Assembly (NCBI GenBank): GCA_017545325.1
Contig: JAFWOX010000027.1
Span: forward strand, 5,512-69,511
Reading direction: 5' to 3'
DNA length: 64,000 nt
From: Oscillospiraceae bacterium
GTDB taxonomy: Bacteria > Bacillota_A > Clostridia > Oscillospirales > Oscillospiraceae
Shown one piece after another: positions 33,964-42,565 of the stretch (the first letter of the stretch is position 1; each line of letters opens with the position of its first letter). The translations under genes and the position numbers were made by a program. A model generated the notes under the pieces. It was not told the DNA's origin. It saw nothing but the letters and a program-made list of their open reading frames with translations, and searched no databases.

Positions 33964-36330
33964 TCAGCCTTTTCCCAAAGCCTGGAGGATCTTATCCGGG
34001 GTCGCGGGAGGATCTACCCATACGCCAATGGCGTTGTGGATGGCCATGATCACCAGGTGGGTGTTGGCCAGACTGTGGCTGATGCCGCTGCCGCCGTAGG
34101 CGCCGTTGCTGGCCCGGGTCTCCAGGAAGGTTTTGTCCACCGGAGGAATATCCGCCATGGTGGGCTTATGATAATCGATCATGTTGGTGTTCAGACGAAC
34201 GCCGGTATGCTCATCATAGATGAAGTCCTCAAGGAGCTGGCAGCCCTGGCTCATGTACATGACCTGGTCCACCTGGCTCTCCAGGGAGGTGAGGCGGATG
34301 ACCTTCCCCGGGTCCGCCACCACGCCGAAGCGGAGGATCTCCACTTCGCCGGTCTCCTCGTCCACCGCCACTTCGCAGTAAGCCGTGTTCATGGCGTCCA
34401 TCTGCCTGGCTCCGGGGCCGACGCTCCATACGGACAGGGGCGGCTTTCCGGTATAGGTGGCGAACAGGTTTTCGCTGGTAGCCTCCTTCAGGGGCAGACC
34501 GACGCTGTGGTCCTCTTTCAGGCAGACCAGACCGTCCACGATATCCAGCTCTTCGGGCTTATGTCCCTTCAGGGGATTCTCCTTTTTCGGTCTGCCGAAA
34601 TCGAACATGCTGGGAGGAGGCGGATTATCCGCCTGCCGGACGGCGGATTCCAGGATCTGCTTCTTCAGCATGTTGGCGCATTCCTTGGTGACCCAGGAAG
34701 AGGCGGTTACGCCGTCGGATCCGCCGCCCTGGGGGGTGAAGGCCTCGCGATAATCGAAATCCACCGCAATATCTTCATACTTCAGGCCCAGCTCCTCCGC
34801 CGCCACCATGGCGTTGCACTCCACGCCGTAGATGCCCACATGGGGGCCCTGGGTGGGAAAATGCACCACGCCGTCCCGCAGCTCCAGCTTGACGGAATAA
34901 TTCATGCCGGAGTGCCGGGGGCACTGCTGATACCGGAAGCTGGCTCCGTGGAGCCGCCCGTCCGGAAGACGCTTCGCCCCGTCCTTATGCCAGGTCCAGT
35001 TCATGAATTTCCGGCCTTCCTCGATGCAGGCTTCGAAGGAGGGCACGGGGTCGCTGTCATCCTTCTCCTTAGGGCCGTGCAGATTGACCCGGGCAACGTC
35101 GATGGGATCCATGCCCAGCTTTTCCGCCACAAGATACTCCGCCATGCTGATGATGTCCCAGTTGAAGGGGCAGTGCTGGCCGGATACGTACATCATGCCC
35201 CGGTTGGAATCCACGATATCCATCCGCTGCTTTACATTGGTGCACTTGATGGAGGTATAGGGGCCGTAGGTCAGGTCTCCGGCGGTGCCGAAGGAGGAGC
35301 TGCCCCGCACGCCGCCGTCCGCCAGGGAATTGTCGATGATGGCGGTAATCAGGCCGGTGTGGTCGAAGCCGATCTTCACATGGCAGAAACGCTGGTTCAT
35401 GAGGAAATCAAAGGATTCCTCCCGGGTGTTCATGCAGCGCACGGGACGCCCGGTCCGCTTGGCCAGCAGCGGGGTGATCTCCTGGCTGCGGCGCAGGCCC
35501 CAGTCGCAGTACCGCCCGCCCATGAACAGGCCTTCCTGAATCGTCTTCTCCAAAGGCATGTGGTAAGAGCGGGCAATGGGCTCCCGGTTGCGCACCGCCC
35601 CTTCGATATGGAGGCTGGGGCCGGTGCCGTGGTAGGGATCGTCCTCCCACCAGCCCAGGGAGCCGGGAATATTGGGCATCACGGAGCCATAGGAGGGCAT
35701 ATTCATATCAAACTCCAGGGTGAACTCGCTCTCCGCCATGGCCTTTTCCGCGTCTCCCTCGTCCAGCCCGGCATGGGAGACGTTCCCCTGCTTGGGAGGC
35801 AGCTCCGGCCCGCCGCCTCCGCGGCGGCCGAAGGTGGTGGGGGTGGCGTTGTTCGGGAAGATGGCAAAGGCTTCCGGATCCGCGCCCTTTTTGATGTTCA
35901 CCACATGGGGAAGGACTTCCCATTCGATATCCAGCGCCCGAAGGGCTTCGTCGCAGATATCCTCGGTCTCGCAGACCACGATGCAGCCGACCTCCGCCCC
36001 TTCCATATCCGCGATATTATCCAGCCAGGGGCGGGGAGAACCCCAGTGCTCCCCATTGCCCACAAAATTCGCGATATCCGGGTCTTCCCAGGTGAGGATA
36101 TCCACCACGCCGGGGATCGCCCGGGCTCTGGCCGTATCCAGCTTCGTGATCTTCGCGTTGGCATAGGGGCTGTGCAGGAACTTGGCATGGAGCATATCCG
36201 GCTTTACATAGTCCGCCCCGAACTTGGCGACGCCGGTGGCCACCGCATAGGAAAGCACCCCGGGCAGATTGGGCTTTCCGACGACTTTAAACTCCTCACG
36301 CAATCCGTTTACACCCGCATAATCCGGCAT
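33964..36330 (-). CDS. xanthine dehydrogenase-family molybdopterin-binding subunit (orphan)
   Basis: 788 residues from the ATG at 36330, which has AAGGAGG upstream. The N-terminal a/b hammerhead domain is clear (YVKPDMLHAKFLHSPYANAKITKLDTARARAIPGVVDILT) and is followed by the large Mo-cofactor domains, including GGSDGVTASSW and RASNGAYGGSGISHSLAN; the latter aligns with the region holding the catalytic Glu in the family. Members hydroxylate or dehydroxylate purines, aldehydes or aromatic acids. The FAD and 2Fe-2S subunits normally encoded beside it are absent, and some motifs differ from xanthine dehydrogenase, so the substrate and electron partner are unknown. Confidence 0.85.
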   Translation of the reverse strand: MPDYAGVNGLREEFKVVGKPNLPGVLSYAVATGVAKFGADYVKPDMLHAKFLHSPYANAKITKLDTARARAIPGVVDILTWEDPDIANFVGNGEHWGSPRPWLDNIADMEGAEVGCIVVCETEDICDEALRALDIEWEVLPHVVNIKKGADPEAFAIFPNNATPTTFGRRGGGGPELPPKQGNVSHAGLDEGDAEKAMAESEFTLEFDMNMPSYGSVMPNIPGSLGWWEDDPYHGTGPSLHIEGAVRNREPIARSYHMPLEKTIQEGLFMGGRYCDWGLRRSQEITPLLAKRTGRPVRCMNTREESFDFLMNQRFCHVKIGFDHTGLITAIIDNSLADGGVRGSSSFGTAGDLTYGPYTSIKCTNVKQRMDIVDSNRGMMYVSGQHCPFNWDIISMAEYLVAEKLGMDPIDVARVNLHGPKEKDDSDPVPSFEACIEEGRKFMNWTWHKDGAKRLPDGRLHGASFRYQQCPRHSGMNYSVKLELRDGVVHFPTQGPHVGIYGVECNAMVAAEELGLKYEDIAVDFDYREAFTPQGGGSDGVTASSWVTKECANMLKKQILESAVRQADNPPPPSMFDFGRPKKENPLKGHKPEELDIVDGLVCLKEDHSVGLPLKEATSENLFATYTGKPPLSVWSVGPGARQMDAMNTAYCEVAVDEETGEVEILRFGVVADPGKVIRLTSLESQVDQVMYMSQGCQLLEDFIYDEHTGVRLNTNMIDYHKPTMADIPPVDKTFLETRASNGAYGGSGISHSLANTHLVIMAIHNAIGVWVDPPATPDKILQALGKG

Positions 36331-36404
36331 AGCGCAGACCTCCTTCATTCTCGTTCCGACCGTTCCGAAAAACCGGAACCCGGGGAACGACCGTTGCTTC
36401 TCCG

Positions 36405-36413
36405 ATTATAGCA
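36405..36413 (-). promoter_or_regulatory. extended -10 element upstream of the molybdenum hydroxylase gene
   Basis: Minus strand TGCTATAAT; TATAAT is at 36405-36410 and no good -35 box is seen 17 bp upstream. The TG two bases before the -10 can compensate. Weak evidence. Confidence 0.45.
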
Positions 36414-36452
36414 AATCTCCGTCTCTTTTTCTACTGCTTTTTTCCTGATGCA

Positions 36453-36481
36453 TTGCCTTTTCCGAAAAAGGGTGTTAAAAT
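36453..36481 (+). promoter_or_regulatory. promoter of the SDR gene
   Basis: TTGCCT (36453-36458), 17 bp, TAAAAT (36476-36481), 39 bp before the ATG. Confidence 0.55.
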
Positions 36482-36520
36482 TCATTCAACCATCTAAATC
36501 ATGATGAAGGGAGACCGATT

Positions 36521-37300
36521 ATGATCACTTCCATGGATACGGCTTTTTGCCTGAAGGGGCGGACCGCCATCGTCACCGGCGGGGATACCGGCATCGGCTT
36601 CGGCATCTCGGAGGCGCTGGCGCAGAAGGGCGCCAATATCGCCATCTTCTGCCGGAACGAGAAGCGCGCGGCCGAGGCGCTGGAGAAGCTGGCCAAGTAT
36701 GAGGGAAAAGCGCGTTTCTACCGTACGGACATCACCGATTTTGAAAACTGCAAGGCTTCCGTGGATGCGGTTCTGGCAGACTACGGAAAGATCGACATCC
36801 TGGTCAACAACGGCGGCGTCGCCGCCATGGGCGGAGTTCTGGATTATCCCGAGGATCTGACCGAGTGGTTTCGCTGCATCGACGTGGACCTGAACGGCGC
36901 CTTCCGTCTCTGCTACCTGGTGGGAAAGCATATGCGGGATCAGGGCAAGGGCAAGGTGATCAACGTCACCTCCAACAGCGGCGAGATGTGCAACATCCCC
37001 TCCTTCACACCGTACAACGTGGCCAAGGCGGGCCTGAACCGGCTCACCAAGTGCCTGGCCTGGGAATGGGGTCCCTACCATATCAACGTCAACGCCATCG
37101 CCCCCGGCTATACCCATTCCAATCTCTCCTCCGGAGCCCCCAAGGAGGTGGAGGAAATGCTCACGGAGCGCATCCCCTACGGCCGCTACGGGGAGCCCAT
37201 CGAGATCGGTGCGCTGGCGGTGTACCTGGCCTCCGACGCCAGCGATATCATGACCGGCGCCGTGCTCACCATCGACGGCGGGTATTCCCTGGCGCGCTGA
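36521..37300 (+). CDS. short-chain dehydrogenase/reductase (gluconate/deoxygluconate-dehydrogenase-like)
   Basis: 259-residue classical SDR. Cofactor motif TGGDTGIGFGI (about 19-29) and NNGGVA (about 92-97), active-site Ser in NVTSNSG and YxxxK in YNVAK (about 164-168), C-terminal GAVLTIDGGYSLAR. Overall it resembles KduD/Gno-type sugar-acid dehydrogenases. It is monocistronic, divergent from the molybdenum hydroxylase subunit, so the physiological substrate is uncertain. Confidence 0.88.
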   Translation: MITSMDTAFCLKGRTAIVTGGDTGIGFGISEALAQKGANIAIFCRNEKRAAEALEKLAKYEGKARFYRTDITDFENCKASVDAVLADYGKIDILVNNGGVAAMGGVLDYPEDLTEWFRCIDVDLNGAFRLCYLVGKHMRDQGKGKVINVTSNSGEMCNIPSFTPYNVAKAGLNRLTKCLAWEWGPYHINVNAIAPGYTHSNLSSGAPKEVEEMLTERIPYGRYGEPIEIGALAVYLASDASDIMTGAVLTIDGGYSLAR

Positions 37301-37341
37301 GCAGGTATTCATGTTTTTGAGAAATTATTCATAATTTTCTC

Positions 37342-37370
37342 TTGACATTGTATAATTATGCGCTTATACT
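37342..37370 (+). promoter_or_regulatory. promoter of the amino-acid ABC importer
   Basis: TTGACA (37342-37347), 17 bp, TATACT (37365-37370). Confidence 0.75.
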
Positions 37371-37429
37371 GGGTTTCAGCCCGGTAAACCGGGATCAGAT
37401 CGATCATGTAAGGAAGAAGGATACTAAAA

Positions 37430-38269
37430 ATGAAGAAGATCTTTGCTCTGCTGCTGGCCCTTCTGCTGGTGGCGTGCTGCTTCGGCGGCTGCGCCAAGAA
37501 GGAGGCCGCCACCCTGACCGTTGCGATTTCTCCTGACTTCGCCCCCATGGAGTTTGTGGACACCTCCAAGACCGGTCAGGATCAGTACATCGGCTTTGAC
37601 GTGATGCTGGCCAAGTACATCGCCCAGGAGATGGGCCGCACCCTGGTCATCAAGCCCATGAGCTTCGACGCCTGCCAGGCCGCCGTCCAGACCGGCAATG
37701 TGGATATGTCCATCTCCGGCTTTTCCGTCACCGCGGAGCGGGCGGAAAACTACAACCTCTCCGATTACTACTATGCCGGAGAGAATGAGACTGAGCAGGC
37801 CATCATCACCACGAAGGAAAACGGCGGCAAGCTCACCACAGCGGATTCCTTTGCCGGTCTCACCGTCGGCGCGCAGACCGCCTCCCTGCAGATGAATCTC
37901 TGCAAGGAGCAGCTTCCGGACACCGTCACCATCAAGGAGTTCTCCGATATCGGCACCGCCGTGGAAGCCCTGCGGAACGGCAATATCGATGCCCTGGCCG
38001 TGGCCAAGGGCAATGGCGACGCCATCCTGGCCAACAATGACGCGCTGGCCTTCACCGGCTTTGAGTTCGAGGTCTCCGAGGAAGCCGAGAACAACGTTAT
38101 CCTTCTGAAGAAGGGCAACGACGAGCTCACCAAGCAGGTAAACGAGATCCTGGCCAAGGCTCTCGCCGCCGGGCTCTACGGCCCCTGGTACGAGGAAGCC
38201 AAGAAGCTGGCCGGCATTGAAACCGCCGCCGAGATCGGCTACGACGATCAGGGCCAGGTGGCCGAATGA
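37430..38269 (+). CDS. amino-acid ABC transporter substrate-binding lipoprotein
   Basis: 279 residues. Signal peptide MKKIFALLLALLLVACC with lipobox FGGC (Cys22), then a family 3 periplasmic-binding domain: AISPDFAPMEFVD, GFDVMLAKYIAQEMGR, NVDMSISGFSVTAERAENYNLS. Family 3 proteins bind polar or charged amino acids. It is followed by the permease and ATPase genes of the same importer, with a stem-loop between that could keep the binding protein in excess. Confidence 0.93.
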   Translation: MKKIFALLLALLLVACCFGGCAKKEAATLTVAISPDFAPMEFVDTSKTGQDQYIGFDVMLAKYIAQEMGRTLVIKPMSFDACQAAVQTGNVDMSISGFSVTAERAENYNLSDYYYAGENETEQAIITTKENGGKLTTADSFAGLTVGAQTASLQMNLCKEQLPDTVTIKEFSDIGTAVEALRNGNIDALAVAKGNGDAILANNDALAFTGFEFEVSEEAENNVILLKKGNDELTKQVNEILAKALAAGLYGPWYEEAKKLAGIETAAEIGYDDQGQVAE

Positions 38270-38288
38270 TCCCTGCCTAGAAACACTC

Positions 38289-38320
38289 TCCCCGTCGGGC
38301 CCTCATCGGCCCGCCGGGGA
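38289..38320 (+). other. intercistronic stem-loop in the ABC importer operon
   Basis: TCCCCGTCGGGCC and GGCCCGCCGGGGA form a 13-bp stem with one mismatch around a 6-nt loop. No T-run follows. It probably stabilises the upstream mRNA for the binding protein. Confidence 0.55.
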
Positions 38321-38361
38321 AATCCATATCCCGGCAAATCTGAGCTCCGGAGGTCGATACC

Positions 38362-39033
38362 TTGGACTTCTTCAGCAATATCATCAAAATCATGCAGAAA
38401 TACTGGCATGTGTTTCTGGTGGAAGGAATCAGCTATACCCTGCTCCTCAGTCTGCTCACCGTGGCCTTCGGCGCCGTGCTGGGCCTGCTCCTGTACCTGG
38501 GACGCACCGTGCGTTTCAAACCGCTGAACTGGATCTGCGTCGCCATTGTGGAGATCATCCGGGGTACGCCTATGCTGCTCCAGCTCTACGTTGGCTATTT
38601 CATCGTGCCGAAGATCCTTCCCTTCGAAGTAACGGAATTCACCAGCGTGGCGGTAGCCCTTTGCATCAACTCCGGCTGTTATGTATCGGAGATCTTCCGC
38701 AGCGGCATCCAGGCGGTGGACAAGGGCCAGACCGAGGCGGCCCGCAGCCTGGGACTGAACGGGCGGCAGACCATGTTCCGCATCATTCTCCCCCAGGCCA
38801 TCAAGAACATCCTCCCCGCCCTGGGGAACGAGTTCATCATGATCATTAAGGACACCTCCCTGGCCTCCACCTTCTTCGTGGGCGAGCTGATGACCGCCTG
38901 CCTGAAGGTCCGGGGCAACACCTTCCTTGCCATGGAGTGCATGACCATCGTCGGCGTGATCTATTTTGTGCTCACCTTTATCCTGAGCAAGCTGCTGAGC
39001 TCCTTTGAAAGGAGGATGAAGGCCAATGACTGA
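38362..39033 (+). CDS. amino-acid ABC transporter permease
   Basis: 223 residues, TTG start with GGAGG 7 nt upstream. Polar amino-acid permease family: five or so membrane helices, [18 protein letters not shown] (about 64-81), and the ATPase-contact (EAA) loop [28 protein letters not shown] (two stretches, about 126-155). The stop lies 8 nt inside the following ATPase gene. Confidence 0.93.
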   Translation: MDFFSNIIKIMQKYWHVFLVEGISYTLLLSLLTVAFGAVLGLLLYLGRTVRFKPLNWICVAIVEIIRGTPMLLQLYVGYFIVPKILPFEVTEFTSVAVALCINSGCYVSEIFRSGIQAVDKGQTEAARSLGLNGRQTMFRIILPQAIKNILPALGNEFIMIIKDTSLASTFFVGELMTACLKVRGNTFLAMECMTIVGVIYFVLTFILSKLLSSFERRMKAND

Positions 39034-39778
39034 GAATCTCATCGAAACCGTCGACCTCCACAAGAGCTTTGTCATCAAGGGCAAGGAAACGCTTCATGTC
39101 CTCAGGGGCGTCTCGGAACACATCGCCAAGGGCGAGGTGGTGTCCATCATCGGCCCCAGCGGCGGCGGCAAGAGCACCTTCCTCCGCTGCCTGAACCTGC
39201 TGGAGCGGCCGGAAACGGGGCAGATCTTTTTTGAGGGCGTGGAGATTACCAACGAGAAGGTGGATATCAACCTCCACAGGCAGAAAATGGGCATGGTCTT
39301 CCAGCATTTCAACGTCTTCCCTCACCTCTCCGTGATGAAAAACATCACCCTTGCCCCGGTGCTTCTGGGCAAGCGGACCCAGGCGGAGGCGGATGAGCAG
39401 GCGGAGTCCCTTCTGAACCGGGTCGGTCTGCTGGACAAGAAGGACGAGCATCCCAGCCGCCTTTCCGGTGGGCAGAAGCAGCGGCTGGCTATCGTCCGGG
39501 CCCTGGCCATGGAGCCGGACGTCATGCTGTTCGATGAGCCCACCTCAGCGCTTGACCCGGAGATGGTGGGCGAGGTGCTGGACGTCATCAAGGCCCTGGT
39601 GAAAAGCGGCATGACCAGCGTCATCGTCACCCATGAGATGGGCTTCGCCCGGGAGGTCTCCGACCGGATCCTGTTCATGGACGGAGGCATTATCGCGGAA
39701 AGCGGCAGGCCTGAAGCCATCATGAACAATCCCCAGAACCCCAGGACGAAGGAATTTCTGAGCAAGGTGCTGTACTGA
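39026..39778 (+). CDS. amino-acid ABC transporter ATP-binding protein
   Basis: 250 residues. Walker [10 protein letters not shown] (about 43-51), Q-loop [14 protein letters not shown], signature [11 protein letters not shown] (about 147-157), Walker [14 protein letters not shown] and switch His in VTHEMGFA. Closest in pattern to GlnQ/GltL-type importers. It follows the permease with an overlap and is directly followed by the amidohydrolase gene. Confidence 0.95.
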   Translation: MTENLIETVDLHKSFVIKGKETLHVLRGVSEHIAKGEVVSIIGPSGGGKSTFLRCLNLLERPETGQIFFEGVEITNEKVDINLHRQKMGMVFQHFNVFPHLSVMKNITLAPVLLGKRTQAEADEQAESLLNRVGLLDKKDEHPSRLSGGQKQRLAIVRALAMEPDVMLFDEPTSALDPEMVGEVLDVIKALVKSGMTSVIVTHEMGFAREVSDRILFMDGGIIAESGRPEAIMNNPQNPRTKEFLSKVLY

Positions 39779-39779
39779 T

Positions 39780-41219
39780 ATGGATTGGAAAACAGAAGCC
39801 CAGGCATGGATCGGAAATCGGGGCGGTGAATTCGCCGCCCTTTCCCATGAGATTTGGGAATATGCGGAGTTGAGCCTCCGGGAATACCGCTCCGCGGAGC
39901 GGTATAAGGAAAAGCTGCGGGAAGAAGGCTTCGCCATAACGGAGTCGCTGGGGGGCATCCCCACGGCCTTCTCCGGCTCCTTCGGCAGCGGAAAACCGGT
40001 CATCGGCATTCTGGGAGAATTCGACGCCCTCTCCGGCCTCAGCCAGGCCGCGGGAGAGGCGGCGCACCGCCCGCTGGTCCCCGGCGGTCCCGGCCACGGC
40101 TGCGGGCACAATATGCTGGGCGCCGCCTCCTTCGCCGCAGCCTGCGGCGTCAAGCGCTTCCTGGAGCGGAGCGGTCTGCCGGGCACCGTGATCTTCTACG
40201 GCTGTCCCGGGGAAGAGGGCGGCGCAGCCAAGGCTTATCTGGCCCGGGAGGGCGTTTGGAAGGAGCTTGACGCGGCCCTGTGCTGGCATCCGGGGGACAC
40301 CAATGAGATCACCACCGGCACAAACAATTCCTGCACCCAGGTGCTCTACCGGTTCAAGGGGATCGCCGCCCACGCCGCGGGGGATCCGGAGCACGGGCGC
40401 AGCGCCCTGGACGCGGTGGAGCTGATGAACATCGGCGTACAGTTCCTGCGGGAGCATATGAAGAGCGACGCCCGCATCCACTATGCCATCATCGATGGGG
40501 GCGGCGTCTCCCCCAACGTGGTGCAGCCCACCGCCTCCGTTCTTTACATGGTGCGGAGCCGCGATGTGCCGGATACCCTGGCCCTGCAGGAGCGGGTGGA
40601 CCGGATCGCAGAGGGGGCGGCCCTGATGACGGAGACGAGCTTTGACCGCATCTTCGTGGACGGCACCGCCAATACCCTGCCCAATCCCCCCCTGGAGGCC
40701 TGTCTGTACGCCAACATGCAGGCGGTTCCCCTGCCGGGATATTCGGAGTCGGAAAGGGAATTTGCCGTCGCTTTGCGGAAGACATACGCCGCCGAGGGTC
40801 TTCCCGGTTTGGGCGCGCAGCATGACCCGGCCATCGCGGAGGAGGTCCGGGCCCTGAGCGGGAATGGGACAAAACCCCTGAACGACTTTCTTCTCCCCTA
40901 TTACAGCGGGGAGGATTTCTCCCCCGGCTCTACGGATGTGGGGGATGTGAGCTGGCTCACCCCTACGGCGCAGTTCACCGCCCTCTGCTTCCCGGCAGGC
41001 GCTCCCGGCCACAGCTGGCAGAACGTGAGCTGCGGCGGCAGCTCCATCGGGGACAAGGGCCTGCTTTGGGCAGCTCAGGTGCTCTGCGGCGCTGCGGCGG
41101 ACCTTTTCTCCGATCCCGCCATCCTGGAGGCGGCAAGGGCGGATTTCCGCAGGCGCACGGCGCAGCGCGGCTATATCTGCCCCATTCCCCGGGATGCGGT
41201 CCCCTATGTGATCGAATAA
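39780..41219 (+). CDS. M20-family amidohydrolase, AbgB-like
   Basis: 479 residues. Metal-site motifs of the M20D family: GEFDALSGLSQ, GHGCGHNMLG (about 102-111), GCPGEEGGAAK, CWHPGD and the C-terminal STDVGDVSWLTP with PGHSW. These match AbgB (p-aminobenzoyl-glutamate hydrolase subunit) and related amidases that cleave N-acyl amino acids. It starts one base after the transporter ATPase stop, so the operon probably imports an acylated or conjugated amino acid and hydrolyses it in the cytoplasm. Confidence 0.88.
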   Translation: MDWKTEAQAWIGNRGGEFAALSHEIWEYAELSLREYRSAERYKEKLREEGFAITESLGGIPTAFSGSFGSGKPVIGILGEFDALSGLSQAAGEAAHRPLVPGGPGHGCGHNMLGAASFAAACGVKRFLERSGLPGTVIFYGCPGEEGGAAKAYLAREGVWKELDAALCWHPGDTNEITTGTNNSCTQVLYRFKGIAAHAAGDPEHGRSALDAVELMNIGVQFLREHMKSDARIHYAIIDGGGVSPNVVQPTASVLYMVRSRDVPDTLALQERVDRIAEGAALMTETSFDRIFVDGTANTLPNPPLEACLYANMQAVPLPGYSESEREFAVALRKTYAAEGLPGLGAQHDPAIAEEVRALSGNGTKPLNDFLLPYYSGEDFSPGSTDVGDVSWLTPTAQFTALCFPAGAPGHSWQNVSCGGSSIGDKGLLWAAQVLCGAAADLFSDPAILEAARADFRRRTAQRGYICPIPRDAVPYVIE

Positions 41220-41236
41220 CGGCGGTCGGAGGATCG

Positions 41237-41270
41237 GGCGTGCTGCAAATGCGGCGCGCCTCTTTCTTTT
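41237..41270 (+). terminator. terminator of the importer-amidohydrolase operon
   Basis: GGCGTGC (41237-41243) pairs with GCGCGCC (41254-41260) with one G-U pair; TCTTTCTTTT follows. Confidence 0.65.
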
Positions 41271-41321
41271 CGCCGCCCCGGGGCCGCGGAAGACTGCCGG
41301 ACGGGGATACGCTCCTCCCGC

Positions 41322-41350
41322 TTGCTTTTGGCGCGGAAGTCCGATATAAT
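41322..41350 (+). promoter_or_regulatory. promoter of the aldo-keto reductase gene
   Basis: TTGCTT (41322-41327), 17 bp, TATAAT (41345-41350). Confidence 0.65.
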
Positions 41351-41390
41351 CTCAGCATCAGATCGGAACAGACGAAAAGGAGGATTTCTC

Positions 41391-42506
41391 ATGGAACACA
41401 GCTGGAAATACGTACCCAAGCTGGGCTTCGGCCTGATGCGCCTGCCCATGCTGGGAGACAAAGTGGATATCGAGCAGTTCAAGATCATGGCGGACCGGTT
41501 TCTGGAGGCGGGCTTCACCTATTTCGATACCGCCTACGGCTATATCAACGGACAGTCCGAGGCTGCCTTCAAGGAGGCTGTGATCAAGCGGCATCCCAGG
41601 GACAGCTTCACCATCGCCACCAAGCTCCCCGCCTGGGCCGGCCCCAAGACGGCGGAGGAGGCCAAGCAGATGTTCTGGACATCTCTGGAGCGCACCGGAG
41701 CGGGTTACTTCGATTTCTATCTCCTGCATAACGTCAGCGCCTCCCGCAAGCCGGTTTTCGATGAATACGGCATCTGGGATTTTGTGCAGGAGCGGAAGAA
41801 GGAAGGCCTCATCCGGCACGCGGGCTTTTCCTTCCATGATACGGCTGAGGTGCTGGACAAGGTCCTTACCGAGCATCCCGAGGTGGATTTCATCCAGCTC
41901 CAGATCAACTATGCGGACTGGGAGGATAATTCCGTTCAGTCCCGTCTCTGCTGGGAGACTGCCAGGAAGCACGGCAAGCCCGTGGTGATCATGGAGCCGG
42001 TGAAGGGCGGCACCCTGGCCAACCTGCCGGAGGAGGTACAAAAGCCCTTCCGGGAAGGCGGGCTGGAGCCCGTGGAGGCGGCGCTCCGCTTCGCCGCCTC
42101 GCTGGATGGGGTCATCACCGTCCTCAGCGGCATGTCCACCCTGGAGCAGATGGAACAGAACCTGCGCTTCATGAAGCCCTTCCGTCCTCTTGACGATCGG
42201 GAGCGGGGCCTGATCGCCCAGGCGCTGGAGGCGCTGAAAGCCAGGCCGGGCATACCCTGTACCGCCTGCAAGTACTGCGAAAAGGGCTGCCCCCAGAACA
42301 TCGCCATATCCCAGGTCTTCGCCGCCCGGAATACGGAGCTGGTGTACGGCGACTCCAGGGGCGCGAAGATGGCTTACCGTCTCGCGCTGATGCAGGGCGG
42401 TAGGCCCTCCGGCTGCGTGGCCTGCGGCCAATGCGAGCGGGCCTGCCCCCAGAAGATCCGCATCATCGACGAGCTGAAAAACGCTGTTATGGACTACGAG
42501 GAATGA
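41391..42506 (+). CDS. aldo/keto reductase with C-terminal 4Fe-4S clusters
   Basis: 371 residues from the ATG at 41391 (AAAGGAGG upstream). N-terminal TIM-barrel reductase: LGFGLMRLPM, catalytic Asp/Tyr in FDTAYGY, and FLLHN-like DFYLLHNVSAS. The C-terminal ~80 residues carry CTACKYCEKGCPQNI (about 291-305) and CVACGQCERACPQKI (about 344-358), each a CxxCxxCxxxCP cluster-binding motif, so electrons may come from ferredoxin rather than NADPH alone. This fused form is common in anaerobes; the substrate is unknown. Monocistronic. Confidence 0.9.
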   Translation: MEHSWKYVPKLGFGLMRLPMLGDKVDIEQFKIMADRFLEAGFTYFDTAYGYINGQSEAAFKEAVIKRHPRDSFTIATKLPAWAGPKTAEEAKQMFWTSLERTGAGYFDFYLLHNVSASRKPVFDEYGIWDFVQERKKEGLIRHAGFSFHDTAEVLDKVLTEHPEVDFIQLQINYADWEDNSVQSRLCWETARKHGKPVVIMEPVKGGTLANLPEEVQKPFREGGLEPVEAALRFAASLDGVITVLSGMSTLEQMEQNLRFMKPFRPLDDRERGLIAQALEALKARPGIPCTACKYCEKGCPQNIAISQVFAARNTELVYGDSRGAKMAYRLALMQGGRPSGCVACGQCERACPQKIRIIDELKNAVMDYEE

Positions 42507-42525
42507 TCCTTCCTCCCCAGCAAAA

Positions 42526-42560
42526 ACCGGCTGCGGCAGATGCCGCAGCCGGTATGGTTT
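42526..42560. terminator. bidirectional terminator between AKR and obg
   Basis: ACCGGCTGCGGCA (42526-42538) is exactly complementary to 42541-42553. TTTTTG follows on the minus strand and ATGGTTTTCC on the plus strand, serving both convergent genes. Confidence 0.8.
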
Positions 42561-42565
42561 TCCCT

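Noticed and set aside
34036..36411. 791-codon plus-strand frame opposite the molybdenum hydroxylase gene
   Set aside because: Same reason: a GC-driven antisense frame with no motifs, while the minus-strand gene has clear family sequence.
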